Positions 1 through 14,714 of a stretch of 64,000 nucleotides of DNA are shown piece after piece. Made by a program: the position numbers and the translations under genes. The stretch is taken from contig JAFQIE010000006.1 in assembly GCA_017397645.1 (NCBI GenBank), forward strand, positions 1-64,000, written 5' to 3'. Position 1 is the stretch's first letter. Each line of letters opens with the position of its first letter. The stretch is from Lachnospiraceae bacterium (lineage in GTDB: Bacteria; Bacillota; Clostridia; Lachnospirales; Lachnospiraceae). Below the pieces are notes generated by a model. The model made no database searches. It had not been told where the DNA came from and was given only the letters and a program-made list of their open reading frames with translations.

Positions 1-2063
1 GAACGAAGGTCTGTAGAGTATCCGAACATCTCTGAAAGAGGAACGAATGCACGTACAATCTTACCGCCGCCTAAATCATCCATACCTTCGATACGGCCAC
101 GACGAGAGTTAATATCACCGATAACATCTCCCATGTATTCTTCAGGCATGGTTACTTCTACCTTCATAATGGGCTCCAACAGTACGGGAGCCGCCTTCTG
201 CATAGCTTCCTTGAATGCCATAGAACCTGCAATGTGGAATGCCATTTCAGAGGAGTCAACCTCATGGTAGGAACCATCGTATACGTTTGCATGAACACCA
301 AGTACAGGGAATCCACCGAGGATACCAGCCTGAGCTGCTTCCTTGATACCTGCGCCGACAGCAGGGATGTATTCCTTAGGAATAGCACCACCAACTACAG
401 TTGTTTCGAACAACAATGTAGGAGGCTCGTTGATCAGCACGTTAGCCTTGGGATCAAATTCAAACTTCTCGCAGTTTGCTTCCAAAGGAGCAAACTTAAC
501 TTTACAGTGACCATACTGACCACGACCACCGGACTGCTTAGCGTACTTGGAGTCAACTTCAACAGCCTTGGTAAATGCTTCCTTGTATGCAACCTGAGGT
601 GCACCAACATTAGCCTCTACCTTAAACTCACGAAGCAGACGGTCTACGATAATCTCCAAGTGGAGCTCGCCCATACCTGCGATGATGGTCTGACCGGTTT
701 CCTGGTTAGTGTGAGCGCGGAAGGTAGGATCCTCCTCAGCCAACTTAGCCAAAGCTTCACCCATCTTGCCCTGACCTGCTTTGGTCTTAGGCTCGATAGC
801 AAGCTCGATAACGGGCTCAGGGAATTCCATGGACTCCAGGATTACGGGATGCTGCTCATCACAGATGGTATCACCGGTTGTGGTGAATTTGAAACCAACT
901 GCTGCTGCGATATCACCGGAGTAAACCTTGTCCAACTCAGCACGCTTGTTCGCATGCATCTGCAGGATACGTCCAACACGCTCTTTTTTATTCTTTGTAG
1001 CATTCAATACATAAGATCCGGAATTGATGCTACCGGAATATACACGGAAGTAAGCAAGCTTACCTACGAAGGGGTCAGTCATAATCTTGAATGCCAATGC
1101 GGAGAAAGGCTCTTCATCAGAGGAGTGTCTTTCTACTTCATTACCGTCCATATCGGTACCCTTAATAGCAGGGATATCGGTAGGTGCAGGCATAAATTCT
1201 ACAACCGCATCCAAAAGCTTCTGAACACCCTTGTTTCTGTATGCTGTACCACAGCAAACAGGAACAGCGGTACATTCGCAAGTTGCTTTTCTAAGAACAG
1301 CCTTCAACTGATCAATGGTGGGTTCTTCACCCTCCAGATACATCATCATCAACTCGTCATCAAGTTCGCAGATTTTCTCTACCAACTCAGAACGGTATAA
1401 TTCTGCATCATCCTTCATATCGTCGGGAATATCACATACAGTGATGTCATCACCCTTTTCATCATTATAGATATAAGCCTGCATTTCAAACAGGTCAATG
1501 ATTCCCTTGAAGGTATCTTCTTTACCGATGGGCAACTGAATGCAGATGGCATTCTTACCCAATCTGTTTTTAATCTGCTCTACTGCACCATAGAAGTTTG
1601 CACCCAGGATATCCATCTTGTTGATGAATGCCATACGGGGTACGTTGTAGGTGTCTGCCTGACGCCATACATTTTCAGACTGAGGCTCAACACCACCCTT
1701 CGCACAGAACACACCTACTGCACCGTCAAGTACGCGCAAGGAACGCTCTACTTCTACGGTAAAGTCAACGTGTCCGGGGGTATCAATGATATTGATACGA
1801 TGCTCGGGAGCACCTTCTTTGGCCTTTGTCTTTTCCTGCAATGTCCAGTGGCAAGTAGTAGCTGCAGATGTGATGGTAATACCTCTTTCCTGTTCCTGCT
1901 CCATCCAGTCCATGGTTGCAGTACCTTCATGAGTATCACCGATCTTGTAATTGATACCGGTGTAGTACAAAATACGCTCAGTAGTTGTAGTCTTTCCGGC
2001 ATCGATATGAGCCATAATACCAATGTTTCTGGTATGCTCTAACGGATATTCTCTTCCAGCCAA
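1..2063 (-). CDS. fusA: Elongation factor G (3' end cut by window edge)
   Basis: Translocation GTPase that moves tRNA and mRNA through the ribosome and acts with RRF in recycling. Reading leftward from a TTG codon at 2061-2063 the protein opens with the P-loop region [18 protein letters not shown], followed by the switch [10 protein letters not shown] and the INKMD guanine-specificity motif. It runs through domains II-V to [10 protein letters not shown], so only about 20 C-terminal residues lie outside the window. TTG is chosen because AGGAGG (2071-2076) sits 7 nt upstream and the next ATG is already inside the P-loop region. It follows rpsG by 34 nt as the third gene of the str operon. Confidence 0.97.
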   Translation of the reverse strand, partial: MAGREYPLEHTRNIGIMAHIDAGKTTTTERILYYTGINYKIGDTHEGTATMDWMEQEQERGITITSAATTCHWTLQEKTKAKEGAPEHRINIIDTPGHVDFTVEVERSLRVLDGAVGVFCAKGGVEPQSENVWRQADTYNVPRMAFINKMDILGANFYGAVEQIKNRLGKNAICIQLPIGKEDTFKGIIDLFEMQAYIYNDEKGDDITVCDIPDDMKDDAELYRSELVEKICELDDELMMMYLEGEEPTIDQLKAVLRKATCECTAVPVCCGTAYRNKGVQKLLDAVVEFMPAPTDIPAIKGTDMDGNEVERHSSDEEPFSALAFKIMTDPFVGKLAYFRVYSGSINSGSYVLNATKNKKERVGRILQMHANKRAELDKVYSGDIAAAVGFKFTTTGDTICDEQHPVILESMEFPEPVIELAIEPKTKAGQGKMGEALAKLAEEDPTFRAHTNQETGQTIIAGMGELHLEIIVDRLLREFKVEANVGAPQVAYKEAFTKAVEVDSKYAKQSGGRGQYGHCKVKFAPLEANCEKFEFDPKANVLINEPPTLLFETTVVGGAIPKEYIPAVGAGIKEAAQAGILGGFPVLGVHANVYDGSYHEVDSSEMAFHIAGSMAFKEAMQKAAPVLLEPIMKVEVTMPEEYMGDVIGDINSRRGRIEGMDDLGGGKIVRAFVPLSEMFGYSTDLR

Positions 2064-2097
2064 GATTTTTTCCTCCTTATCAAACTAATTCTAAAAA

Positions 2098-2595
<498 letters not shown>

Positions 2596-2712
2596 TTACG
2601 TTAATTCATCGGTACTCACATGTGTTTCCCCAAGTGTACGCGCTGTTTATCTGCAATACAGAATCCAACACTCATCTTAGTTTCGTTTTTGTGGTACAAA
2701 TTTGCCTAAGAA

Positions 2713-3135
2713 TTATTTCTTTGCGTCCTTAGGTCTCTTAGCGCCGTACTTAGAACGAGCCTGCTTTCTGTTTGCAACGCCTGCAGTATCAAGGGTACCA
2801 CGGATGATATGATATCTAACACCGGGCAAGTCCTTTACTCTACCACCACGGATCAAAACAACGCTATGCTCCTGAAGGTTGTGACCTTCGCCGGGGATAT
2901 AGCTGGTTACTTCGATACCGTTAGAAAGGCGTACTCTGGCAATCTTTCTAAGAGCTGAGTTAGGCTTCTTAGGTGTGTCAGTCTTAACAGCAGTACAAAC
3001 TCCACGCTTCTGAGGAGCGGACTGTTCTGTTGCCTTCTTGTGAAGAGAGTTGTAACCCTTCTGTAATGCAGGTGCAGTAGACTTCTTTACAGAGGTCTCA
3101 CGGCCCTTTCTTACTAACTGATTAAATGTGGGCAT
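2713..3135 (-). CDS. rpsL: 30S ribosomal protein S12
   Basis: Decoding-centre protein of the small subunit. The 140-residue product carries the conserved segments [17 protein letters not shown] and [21 protein letters not shown]. The lysines linked to streptomycin resistance when mutated (the PKKPNS and GRVKD segments) are wild type, so the sequence predicts sensitivity at this target. The ATG is preceded by AAAGGTGA. It is first in the str operon and is driven by a consensus promoter about 75 nt upstream that overlaps a terminator hairpin for the preceding rfbD gene. Confidence 0.97.
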   Translation of the reverse strand: MPTFNQLVRKGRETSVKKSTAPALQKGYNSLHKKATEQSAPQKRGVCTAVKTDTPKKPNSALRKIARVRLSNGIEVTSYIPGEGHNLQEHSVVLIRGGRVKDLPGVRYHIIRGTLDTAGVANRKQARSKYGAKRPKDAKK

Positions 3136-3179
3136 TCTGTTTCACCTTTTCCTTTCTTATATTTACATTTTGTGCGCAC

Positions 3180-3234
3180 AAAAAAAACACATCCGCACGC
3201 ATGCCTTTTCATTATAGGCGTCCACGGATGTGTT
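3180..3234 (-). terminator. Terminator-like hairpin downstream of rfbD, enclosing rpsL promoter
   Basis: A perfect 10 bp inverted repeat (3186-3195 with 3225-3234, AACACATCCG/CGGATGTGTT) is followed on the minus strand by a run of about eight T. The loop is 29 nt and contains the -10 box of the rpsL promoter. Transcripts arriving from rfbD contain both arms and should terminate. Transcripts begun at the nested promoter contain only the second arm. Confidence 0.7.
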
Positions 3235-3239
3235 GTCAA
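3211..3239 (-). promoter_or_regulatory. rpsL-rpsG-fusA promoter
   Basis: TTGACA at 3239-3234 and TATAAT at 3216-3211 on the minus strand with exactly 17 nt between, a perfect sigma-A consensus. The predicted start is near 3204, giving an untranslated leader of about 70 nt before rpsL. The -35/spacer overlaps the first arm of the rfbD terminator hairpin. Confidence 0.85.
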
Positions 3240-3287
3240 CTATTTTTTTTGCGATAATCAACGATTATTTCGCTGTTTTCCACGTAT

Positions 3288-4133
3288 TTATGCTTTAAGT
3301 TCTCTAATATACCTGTGCAAAGCATCCTGCCAAGTGGGCAATTTCTCGAAGCCATTTTCCGTCAGTTTCTCTTTGCTCATTCTGCTGTTCAGAGGACGGT
3401 TTGCTTTCGCGCCGTATTCCTCGCTGGTCACCGGAACCACCTTCATGTCAATGCCGGCTTCCTTAAATATCGCACAAGCAAAATCATACCAGCTACAGAT
3501 ACCTTCATTGGTGGCATGATAGATGCCGTATTTTTCCGTCAATACCATATCCACCAAAAGACGTGCCAAATCATAAGTATAGGTAGGAGAACCATACTGG
3601 TCATTAACCACGCGCAAGCTATCATATTTTTCAGCCAGGCCCAACATAATCTTTACAAAATTTTTACCATTGATACCAAATACCCATGCAATGCGGACAA
3701 TAAAATACTTGTCCAATGTTTCCTTTACAGCAAGTTCACCTTCGTATTTGGTCTGCCCGTAGACACTTACCGGGCCGCAGGTATCTTCCGGTTCCCATGC
3801 TCTTGTACCCTTGCCATCGAAAACATAGTCCGTACTGATGTATACCATCTTAATATCCAGTTCCTTACAAACCTTGGCAATGTTCTTCGGTCCGTCTGCG
3901 TTTACCTTGCGGCAAAGTTCCTCATTTTCCTCTGCTGCATCCACCGCTGTATAAGCTGCGCAATGAATCACCGCGTCAGGTCCCACTTCCTTGATGACCT
4001 TATCCACGCTGGACGCATCGGTGATATCCATCTCTTCGATGTCCACACCTACCGCTTCTATGCCTCGCTTTTCCAGTTCTTTTACTACATCGTAACCCAA
4101 TTGTCCCTTGACACCTGTTACCAGAATCTTCAT
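3288..4133 (-). CDS. rfbD: dTDP-4-dehydrorhamnose reductase
   Basis: NAD(P)H-dependent short-chain dehydrogenase catalysing the last step of dTDP-L-rhamnose synthesis for cell-surface polysaccharide. The 281-residue protein starts MKILVTGVKGQLGYDVV (Rossmann GxxGxxG) and has the catalytic YGQTKYEGE (YxxxK) and STDYVFDG segments of the RmlD family. The start at 4133 is chosen over an upstream in-frame codon because GAGAGGAC lies 8 nt before it and the extra residues are not conserved in kind. The gene is placed between rpoC and rpsL, between two hairpins, with no obvious promoter of its own, so it is probably expressed by readthrough from rpoC. No other rhamnose genes are nearby. Confidence 0.88.
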   Translation of the reverse strand: MKILVTGVKGQLGYDVVKELEKRGIEAVGVDIEEMDITDASSVDKVIKEVGPDAVIHCAAYTAVDAAEENEELCRKVNADGPKNIAKVCKELDIKMVYISTDYVFDGKGTRAWEPEDTCGPVSVYGQTKYEGELAVKETLDKYFIVRIAWVFGINGKNFVKIMLGLAEKYDSLRVVNDQYGSPTYTYDLARLLVDMVLTEKYGIYHATNEGICSWYDFACAIFKEAGIDMKVVPVTSEEYGAKANRPLNSRMSKEKLTENGFEKLPTWQDALHRYIRELKA

Positions 4134-4154
4134 ATAATAAAGTCCTCTCATTTT

Positions 4155-4188
4155 CAAAACAAGGTGGCAACCTGGGGTTACCACCTTG
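4155..4188 (-). terminator. Hairpin between rpoC and rfbD
   Basis: Inverted repeat CAAGGTGG(C/T)AACC (4160-4172 and 4176-4188) followed on the minus strand by TTTT then GAAAA. The short T tract suggests partial termination after rpoC, which would lower rfbD expression relative to the polymerase genes. Confidence 0.6.
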
Positions 4189-4215
4189 CATTCAGTTACT
4201 TTAGTTTATTGCAAC

Positions 4216-7200
4216 TTATTCTGTTACAACCTCTTCCACAACTGCTTCCTCTTCGCTTGCTTCTTCTACAATAGTTTCTTCTGCGTCCGCTGCTTCAACA
4301 ACTTCCTCAACTACTGTGTCTTCTGCAATTTCCACTGCTTCCTCAGTCAACTCATCGAAGTTCTCTTCGGAATCTTCCTCAAAAGGAATCTCCATCTTCT
4401 GATCAGTGCTGAGAATGGTGTTGCGGTATCTCTTCATACCGGTACCAACAGGAATCAGCTTACCGATGATAACATTTTCCTTCAAACCAATCAGGTTGTC
4501 AACCTTACCCTTGATTGCCGCCTCGGTAAGAACCTTGGTGGTCTCCTGGAAGGATGCTGCTGACAGGAAGGAATTCGTTGCAAGTGCAGCCTTGGTAATA
4601 CCAAGCAATACCTGCTTACCATCTGCGGGCTCCTTGCCCTCTGCCTTCAACTGCTCATTCATATCCTCGTAATCCAAAACATCTACCAATGTTCCGGGAA
4701 GGAAATCAGAATCTCCGTTGTTCTCCACACGAATCTTCTTTAACATCTGACGAACGATCACTTCGATATGCTTATCAGCGATATCTACACCTTGCAGGCG
4801 GTAAACTCTTTGTACCTCACGAAGCATGTAATCCTGTACTGCACGAATTCCTTTAATCTTCAGCAAGTCATGAGGATTTACACTACCTTCAGTCAACTCA
4901 TCACCGGCTTCCAACATCTGACCATCTTCAATCTTAAGACGGGAACCATAGGGAATCAAATATGCTTTTGATTCACCGGTTTCATCGTTGGTAACCAGCA
5001 CCTCGCGTTTCTTCTTGGTATCACGGATTTCAGCCTTACCGCCGAACTCAGCAATAATCGCAAGTCCCTTGGGCTTTCTCGCCTCGAAAAGTTCTTCTAC
5101 ACGGGGAAGACCCTGGGTAATATCATCACCTGCCACACCACCGGTATGGAAGGTTCTCATGGTCAACTGTGTACCGGGCTCACCGATGGACTGTGCAGCG
5201 ATAATACCAACTGCTTCACCCACTTGTACGGCTTCACCGGTGGCCATGTTCGCACCATAACATTTTGCACAGATACCCACATGGGAACGACAGGTCAAAA
5301 TGGTACGGATCTTTACTTCCTCGATGGGCTCACCCGTTTCGTTCACGCCTACGCTCAAAATCTTAGCAGCTCGGCTGGGTGTAATCATATGATTGTGCTT
5401 TACAATCAGATTGCCATCTTTATCGTAGATATCGTCACAGGTATATCTGCCTGTAATTCTATCCTTCAAACTTTCAATGGTCTCTTTACCGTCGGTAAAT
5501 GCTTTTACTACAATACCGGGGATTTCGTTGCGACCTTCGCAACAATCCACTTCACGGATACTAAGCTCCTGGGATACGTCAACCATTCGACGGGTCAAGT
5601 AACCGGAGTCTGCTGTACGAAGAGCGGTATCGGAAAGACCTTTACGCGCACCGTGTGCAGACATGAAGTACTCCAATACATCCAGACCTTCACGGAAGTT
5701 GGACTTGATAGGCAACTCGATGGTTCTACCGGTTGTATCTGCCATCAAACCACGCATACCTGCCAGCTGTTTGATCTGCTGGTTGGAACCACGCGCACCG
5801 GAGTCAGCCATCATATAAATGTTGTTATACTTATCCAAGCCGGCAAGCAGTTCCTCAGTCAGCTCCTTATCGGTATCGTTCCAGGTCTCAACAACCGCAC
5901 GATATCTCTCTTCTTCTGTAATCAAACCTCTGCGGTAGTTTGCAGCGATTCTATCTACCGTCTTCTGTGCTTTAGCCAAAAGTTCAGGCTTGCTTGCAGG
6001 CACTGTCATATCGGAAATGGATACGGTCATTGCAGCCTTGGTAGAATACTTGTAACCAATTGCCTTCACATCGTCCAAAACTTCTGCTGTCTTGGATGCG
6101 CCGTGGGTATTGATTACTTTCTCCAGAATCTGCTTCAATCCCTTCTTACCTACATGGAAGTCTACTTCCAGTTTCAGGAAGTTCTCGGGATTGGTTCTGT
6201 CCACAAAGCCCAAATCCTGAGGAAGAATTTCGTTAAAGATAAATCTTCCCAAGGTGGATTCTACAATGCCGGTCACTTCTTCACCATCAGCACCCAACTT
6301 TGTCACGCGCACCTTTACTCTGGAATGTAAGGTTACATATCCGTTTTCATAAGCCAAAATGGCTTCGTTAACACTCTTAAAGAACTTGCCTTCACCTGTA
6401 GCACCGGGTCTCTCCTGGGTCAGGTAATAAATACCCAAAACCATATCCTGGGAAGGTACGGCCACGGGACCACCATCGGAGGGCTTCAGCAGGTTGTTGG
6501 GAGACAAGAGCAGGAATCTACATTCTGCCTGTGCCTCTACGGACAGAGGAAGATGTACTGCCATCTGGTCACCGTCGAAGTCAGCGTTGAACGCGGTACA
6601 TACAAGGGGATGCAACTTGATTGCCTTACCTTCTACAAGGATGGGCTCAAATGCCTGAATACCCAATCTATGCAATGTAGGAGCACGGTTCAACATAACG
6701 GGATGTTCTTTGATAACCTCTTCCAAAACGTCCCAAACCTGATTGTCCATCTTCTCTACTAATTTCTTAGCATTCATGATGTTCTGGCTGATACCTCTTG
6801 CAGTCAACTCCTTCATAACGAAGGGCTTGAACAATTCGATTGCCATTTCCTTGGGCAGACCACACTGATAAATCTTCAGTTCAGGTCCAACCACGATAAC
6901 GGAACGTCCGGAGTAGTCAACACGCTTACCCAACAGATTCTGACGGAAACGTCCGGACTTACCTTTTAACATATCGGACAAGGACTTCAGCGCTCTGTTG
7001 CCGGGGCCGGTAACAGGGCGTCCGCGTCTGCCGTTGTCAATCAAGGCGTCCACTGCTTCCTGAAGCATTCTCTTCTCATTGCGGACAATGATGTCAGGAG
7101 CGCCCAGTTCAAGCAATCTCTTCAAACGGTTATTTCTATTGATAATTCTTCTGTACAAATCATTCAAATCAGAGGTTGCAAATCTGCCACCGTCCAACTG

Positions 7201-7953
7201 TACCATAGGACGGATATCGGGGGGAATGACAGGAATGATATCCATAATCATCCACTCGGGCTTATTGCCGGAGGTATAGAATGCTTCTACTACTTCCAAT
7301 CTCTTGATGATGCGGGCGCGTTTCTGGCCGGAAGATTCCTTTAGTTCAGCCTTCAGCTCAACTGCTTCCTTCTCCAAATCAATCGCCTGCAAGAGCTCTT
7401 TAATTGCCTCTGCACCCATGCCTACACGGAATTTGTTTCCGTAAATTTCTCTTGCTTCCTGATACTCTCTCTCAGACAATACCTGCTTGTATTCCAAAGA
7501 GGTATCCGCAGGATCAAGAACGATGTAAGAAGCAAAGTAAAGAACCTTCTCCAACACACGGGGGGATAAGTCCAAAACCAATCCCATTCTGCTGGGAATT
7601 CCCTTGAAATACCAGATATGGGATACCGGTGCTGCCAATTCAATGTGACCCATACGCTCTCTACGAACGCTTGCCTTAGTCACCTCAACACCACATCTGT
7701 CACAGACTACGCCTTTATATCTGATCTTTTTGTACTTACCACAATGGCACTCCCAGTCTTTGCTGGGTCCAAAAATCTTTTCACAGAACAAGCCATCTCT
7801 TTCAGGCTTTAAGGTTCTGTAGTTGATCGTTTCAGGTTTCAACACCTCTCCATGAGACCAGTCACGGATTTTCTCGGGTGAAGCCAATCCTATTTTAATC
7901 GCATCAAATGTCATAGGCTGATAATTCAATGCTTCATTTCTTGTTTCTGACAT
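4216..7953 (-). CDS. rpoC: DNA-directed RNA polymerase subunit beta-prime
   Basis: Catalytic largest subunit of RNA polymerase, 1245 residues. Visible landmarks are the N-terminal zinc finger (CHCG...CDRCG near residues 70-90), the magnesium-binding [12 protein letters not shown], the second zinc site ([13 protein letters not shown]), the bridge/trigger helix region and the [15 protein letters not shown] segment. The last about 55 residues are a very acidic tail rich in E, V and A (ending [11 protein letters not shown]) beyond the conserved core. The ATG has AAGGAG 9 nt upstream. It starts 30 nt after rpoB and is certainly cotranscribed with it. Confidence 0.97.
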   Translation of the reverse strand: MSETRNEALNYQPMTFDAIKIGLASPEKIRDWSHGEVLKPETINYRTLKPERDGLFCEKIFGPSKDWECHCGKYKKIRYKGVVCDRCGVEVTKASVRRERMGHIELAAPVSHIWYFKGIPSRMGLVLDLSPRVLEKVLYFASYIVLDPADTSLEYKQVLSEREYQEAREIYGNKFRVGMGAEAIKELLQAIDLEKEAVELKAELKESSGQKRARIIKRLEVVEAFYTSGNKPEWMIMDIIPVIPPDIRPMVQLDGGRFATSDLNDLYRRIINRNNRLKRLLELGAPDIIVRNEKRMLQEAVDALIDNGRRGRPVTGPGNRALKSLSDMLKGKSGRFRQNLLGKRVDYSGRSVIVVGPELKIYQCGLPKEMAIELFKPFVMKELTARGISQNIMNAKKLVEKMDNQVWDVLEEVIKEHPVMLNRAPTLHRLGIQAFEPILVEGKAIKLHPLVCTAFNADFDGDQMAVHLPLSVEAQAECRFLLLSPNNLLKPSDGGPVAVPSQDMVLGIYYLTQERPGATGEGKFFKSVNEAILAYENGYVTLHSRVKVRVTKLGADGEEVTGIVESTLGRFIFNEILPQDLGFVDRTNPENFLKLEVDFHVGKKGLKQILEKVINTHGASKTAEVLDDVKAIGYKYSTKAAMTVSISDMTVPASKPELLAKAQKTVDRIAANYRRGLITEEERYRAVVETWNDTDKELTEELLAGLDKYNNIYMMADSGARGSNQQIKQLAGMRGLMADTTGRTIELPIKSNFREGLDVLEYFMSAHGARKGLSDTALRTADSGYLTRRMVDVSQELSIREVDCCEGRNEIPGIVVKAFTDGKETIESLKDRITGRYTCDDIYDKDGNLIVKHNHMITPSRAAKILSVGVNETGEPIEEVKIRTILTCRSHVGICAKCYGANMATGEAVQVGEAVGIIAAQSIGEPGTQLTMRTFHTGGVAGDDITQGLPRVEELFEARKPKGLAIIAEFGGKAEIRDTKKKREVLVTNDETGESKAYLIPYGSRLKIEDGQMLEAGDELTEGSVNPHDLLKIKGIRAVQDYMLREVQRVYRLQGVDIADKHIEVIVRQMLKKIRVENNGDSDFLPGTLVDVLDYEDMNEQLKAEGKEPADGKQVLLGITKAALATNSFLSAASFQETTKVLTEAAIKGKVDNLIGLKENVIIGKLIPVGTGMKRYRNTILSTDQKMEIPFEEDSEENFDELTEEAVEIAEDTVVEEVVEAADAEETIVEEASEEEAVVEEVVTE

Positions 7954-7983
7954 TTATGGCACTCCTTCCATTTTGTTTTAGAA

Positions 7984-11831
<3,848 letters not shown>

Positions 11832-11913
11832 TGACATTTCACCCCGTTCTATTTGATTTCTGCCACTATTTTCGCAGTAAACAGGCATAATACTACACAA
11901 TAGTGCACCCTAC

Positions 11914-11942
11914 ATACTACCACAATAAAAAGACAAGGTCAA
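11914..11942 (-). promoter_or_regulatory. rpoB-rpoC promoter
   Basis: TTGACC (11942-11937) and TAGTAT (11919-11914) with 17 nt between, giving a leader of about 76 nt before rpoB. It makes rpoBC independent of rplJL, which is now about 6 kb away. Confidence 0.8.
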
Positions 11943-11975
11943 GCATTAATTTTCCAAATTTTTCTGTATATTCGC

Positions 11976-12013
11976 AAAAATGCCGCATTGGTTCTCGTAC
12001 CCAATGCGGCATT
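11976..12013 (-). terminator. Terminator of the aminotransferase-oxidoreductase operon
   Basis: Inverted repeat AATGCCGCATTGG/CCAATGCGGCATT around a 10 nt loop, followed on the minus strand by TTTTTGCG. It ends the 14543-12025 transcript just upstream of the rpoB promoter. Confidence 0.8.
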
Positions 12014-12024
12014 CTTCAAAACTA

Positions 12025-13155
12025 TTAAATATTTTCAACCGTCTTATTATAAAAAGACTTCAATGCTGCAGTAGCCAGTGCATGGGAAAGAGCTGTCTCT
12101 TCCGGTGTGAACAGTCCAAATGGCACTTCAATACCGGAATACTCCAACATAAATGCTGCAATCTGCTGCTGAATCGCATCTGTAAAGCCAAACTCAAAGA
12201 TAGGCCCTGTAATGGTAGGTATCATAGGCTTGTAACCGATGATGATACGATTCCAGGACTGCTCCTTACCCCAGGAAGAGGTATAGTGGAACGCATTGGC
12301 ATCATCACTGGAGAAGCGTGCGCTGCAATCCATACCATAGATTTCAAAATACCAGCGATTGGTAGAACCCGGCTCCATACGTTTGGTTTCAAAAGTAATC
12401 GGAATTAAATCCCCGTCCGTGTTTTCTGTGGTACAGAACATGGTGCAGTTGTCAAATGTATCACATTCTACCATACCGCCCTTGCCATCCGGACGTTCCT
12501 TTACAATATTACTGAAATGCGCAGTAACGGTTTTGGGTTTGAATCCCAAACGGAAGGGAACATGTTGTGTATGGATACCAAGATCCCCAAGGCAACCGTA
12601 TTCTCCGTTGAATTTAACCATTCTCTTCCAGTTAATGGGCTTATTCACATCCATATCACTGCAATGGCAGAAGCCGCATTTGATTTCCAGCACTTTGCCG
12701 AATTTACCTTCTCTGTACCAATTGATCATGGTCTGCATAGCGGGATAATAAGGGAACTCACTACAGCAGCGAACAAAGGTATCCGGGTTTTCCTCCAACG
12801 CCTTTAAAATATTATCATTGGCTTTCTTATCAATACCAAAGGGCTTTTCTCCAAGAAGAGCCTTGCCACTCTTAATAATATCAATATAGAACTGCTCGTG
12901 CAAATTGTGAGGAACTGCGCAGTAAATCGCATCAATATCATCCTTTTCAAGAAGTTCCTTGTAATCGGAAACAGCGTATTTAATTTCTGGGAAGTTCTTC
13001 TGGAACCATTCCATTTCCTTAGGAACAACAGAACAAATACCAACGATCTCCGGTCTGGGAACATCCTCGGTCAGATGACACCAGCGGGCAGCCGCAGATG
13101 CAAATTCCCTTGCCATCAGGCCGCAACCGATCAAACCAAATCTTACAGTCTTCAT
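12025..13155 (-). CDS. Gfo/Idh/MocA family oxidoreductase
   Basis: NAD(P)-dependent sugar or cyclitol dehydrogenase of the glucose-fructose oxidoreductase fold, 376 residues. The N-terminus RFGLIGCGLMAREFASA is the nucleotide-binding loop. The GEKPFGID segment (about residues 97-104) is the family EKP motif with its conserved lysine, and the C-terminal half is the alpha/beta substrate domain. The exact substrate cannot be told. AAAGGGTG lies 8 nt before the ATG. It starts 17 nt after the aminotransferase gene and shares its operon, so the pair may oxidise and transaminate a sugar or cyclitol, or run the reverse. That pairing is inference. Confidence 0.88.
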   Translation of the reverse strand: MKTVRFGLIGCGLMAREFASAAARWCHLTEDVPRPEIVGICSVVPKEMEWFQKNFPEIKYAVSDYKELLEKDDIDAIYCAVPHNLHEQFYIDIIKSGKALLGEKPFGIDKKANDNILKALEENPDTFVRCCSEFPYYPAMQTMINWYREGKFGKVLEIKCGFCHCSDMDVNKPINWKRMVKFNGEYGCLGDLGIHTQHVPFRLGFKPKTVTAHFSNIVKERPDGKGGMVECDTFDNCTMFCTTENTDGDLIPITFETKRMEPGSTNRWYFEIYGMDCSARFSSDDANAFHYTSSWGKEQSWNRIIIGYKPMIPTITGPIFEFGFTDAIQQQIAAFMLEYSGIEVPFGLFTPEETALSHALATAALKSFYNKTVENI

Positions 13156-13172
13156 ATGTTACACCCTTTCAA

Positions 13173-14543
13173 TTAATAACCAAAATGCTTTTCTGTCTCT
13201 GCAACAGCCTCTTCAATGATATCCAGACCCTTCATTGCAGCTGCATCGTCCAGAATCATTGGAGGAGACATGCGAAGGATATGACCTGAAGGAACCCATG
13301 CAAGACCCTTTTCAAATGCCTTCTGGTAAATCATAGTTCCTGCTTCTGCAAACGGCTCCTTGGTCTCACGGTCCTTAACAACCTCAATCGCCTGGAGACA
13401 ACCGATGGCACGTACATCACCAATAATGGGATGCGCCGCTTTCATCTGTTCCATTCTTGCCAGCATGATCTCGCCCAGGTGTGCAGAACGTTCATTTAAT
13501 CCTTCTTCTTCGATTACTCTGATAGACTCCAAAGCTGCGACACAAGCCATGGGGTTTCCACCGTAGCTGGAAGAAGCAGAAATCTTTTCAATTGCAGGAG
13601 CAAGCTCCTTAGAAACTGCCAATGCAGTTACAGGGAATCCGTTACCAAAGCCCTTACCAAGTGTGGTAATATCAGCAGTAACATCCCAGTGATCCATAGC
13701 AAGATACTTACCGGTTCTTGCCATACAGTTAAGAACTTCATCCGCGAACAGTAAAATGCCTCTCTTATTGCACAACTCACGAAGCGCAGGGATAAAGTCT
13801 GCAGGAGGAATGATGGAACCGCCCCAGCCCTGAACCGGCTCTAAAACGATTGCCGCAACATTCTTGCCGCCGTTCGCACAAGCATTGTCCAACATACCTT
13901 CGATCATATGGATATAAGGTGATGAATCCTTCCAAGCCTCTTCTTCACTTCTGCCGAAGAAGTCACGGTATGGATTCGGTCTCGGAACTAACATAAATCC
14001 GGGTGCTCTCATGTGAGTATCAGGCCCAACCACAGCAAGAGAGTTTGCGCCGTAGGTCTTGCCATGGAAATCTCTGAAGAAAGAGATAAATTCCTGCTTG
14101 CCGGTAGCTGCACGTGCACAACGCAGACCTGCTTCTACCGCAGTTGTACCGGAATCATAGAACTGGAAGCCGCCGAAACGTCCGCCGGTGATCTCATGCA
14201 TTTTTTCTACCAATTCCATTTTTACCTTTGTGGTAAAGTCATGGCAGTTCATTAATTTCTTTGCCTGCTCAGCTACAGCTTCACTGATTTTGGGATGGCA
14301 ATGTCCCAAACCTGTCACATAAATACCAGAAGAAAAATCAAGATATGTATTGCCGTCAACGTCGGTAAGCGTGTAGCCATAACCGGACTCAAAGGTTACC
14401 GGAAAGAGCTTCACCTGGCTGGAATATCCCTTCATATATGCAGCACATCTCTCATGATACTCTACTGATTTCGGACCGGGTACAGTCTCTGTTACCATAT
14501 TCGGTACTGTAGCAAGGTCCATGGTTGCCCAATTTTTGCCCAT
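13173..14543 (-). CDS. Class III PLP-dependent aminotransferase
   Basis: Fold-type I ornithine/GABA aminotransferase family, 456 residues. The PLP lysine is predicted at K297 in TTLGKGFGNGFPV, the pyridine-nitrogen Asp at D268 in LLFADEV, and the phosphate-binding SGTTAVEAG at 131-139. The family includes GABA, ornithine, taurine and amino-sugar/inosamine aminotransferases, and I cannot separate these from sequence. AGAGAGG precedes the ATG. It is the first gene of a two-gene operon with a Gfo/Idh oxidoreductase and has its own promoter (14609-14636) with tandem repeats just upstream, suggesting it is a regulated catabolic enzyme. Confidence 0.88.
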   Translation of the reverse strand: MGKNWATMDLATVPNMVTETVPGPKSVEYHERCAAYMKGYSSQVKLFPVTFESGYGYTLTDVDGNTYLDFSSGIYVTGLGHCHPKISEAVAEQAKKLMNCHDFTTKVKMELVEKMHEITGGRFGGFQFYDSGTTAVEAGLRCARAATGKQEFISFFRDFHGKTYGANSLAVVGPDTHMRAPGFMLVPRPNPYRDFFGRSEEEAWKDSSPYIHMIEGMLDNACANGGKNVAAIVLEPVQGWGGSIIPPADFIPALRELCNKRGILLFADEVLNCMARTGKYLAMDHWDVTADITTLGKGFGNGFPVTALAVSKELAPAIEKISASSSYGGNPMACVAALESIRVIEEEGLNERSAHLGEIMLARMEQMKAAHPIIGDVRAIGCLQAIEVVKDRETKEPFAEAGTMIYQKAFEKGLAWVPSGHILRMSPPMILDDAAAMKGLDIIEEAVAETEKHFGY

Positions 14544-14608
14544 AACAAAAACCTCTCTTTCTTTTAGTTTGTATTGCTTTAAGCTTCGTTTATTTTTATT
14601 TTAATGAA

Positions 14609-14636
14609 ATTATACAACAAAGTGTAAATTAGTCAA
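14609..14636 (-). promoter_or_regulatory. Promoter of aminotransferase operon
   Basis: TTGACT (14636-14631) and TATAAT (14614-14609) separated by 16 nt. An 18-19 bp tandem repeat lies immediately upstream of the -35 box. Confidence 0.65.
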
Positions 14637-14642
14637 TAGAAA

Positions 14643-14682
14643 TTTATGTAGTTTCTTCCCTTTATTTATGTAGTTTTTCCCT
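14643..14682. repeat. Tandem operator-like repeat
   Basis: Two copies of TTTATGTAGTTTyTTCCCT (14643-14661 and 14665-14682) repeat with a 22 bp period, i.e. two helical turns, directly upstream of the aminotransferase promoter. The position fits an activator site. Confidence 0.6.
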
Positions 14683-14714
14683 CCACAATACTCTTCCCTT
14701 TATATTTTTATGTT

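Noticed and set aside
234..1400. 388-codon open frame on the plus strand
   Set aside because: It lies opposite fusA; Cys/Leu-rich composition and codon use are those of an antisense shadow.
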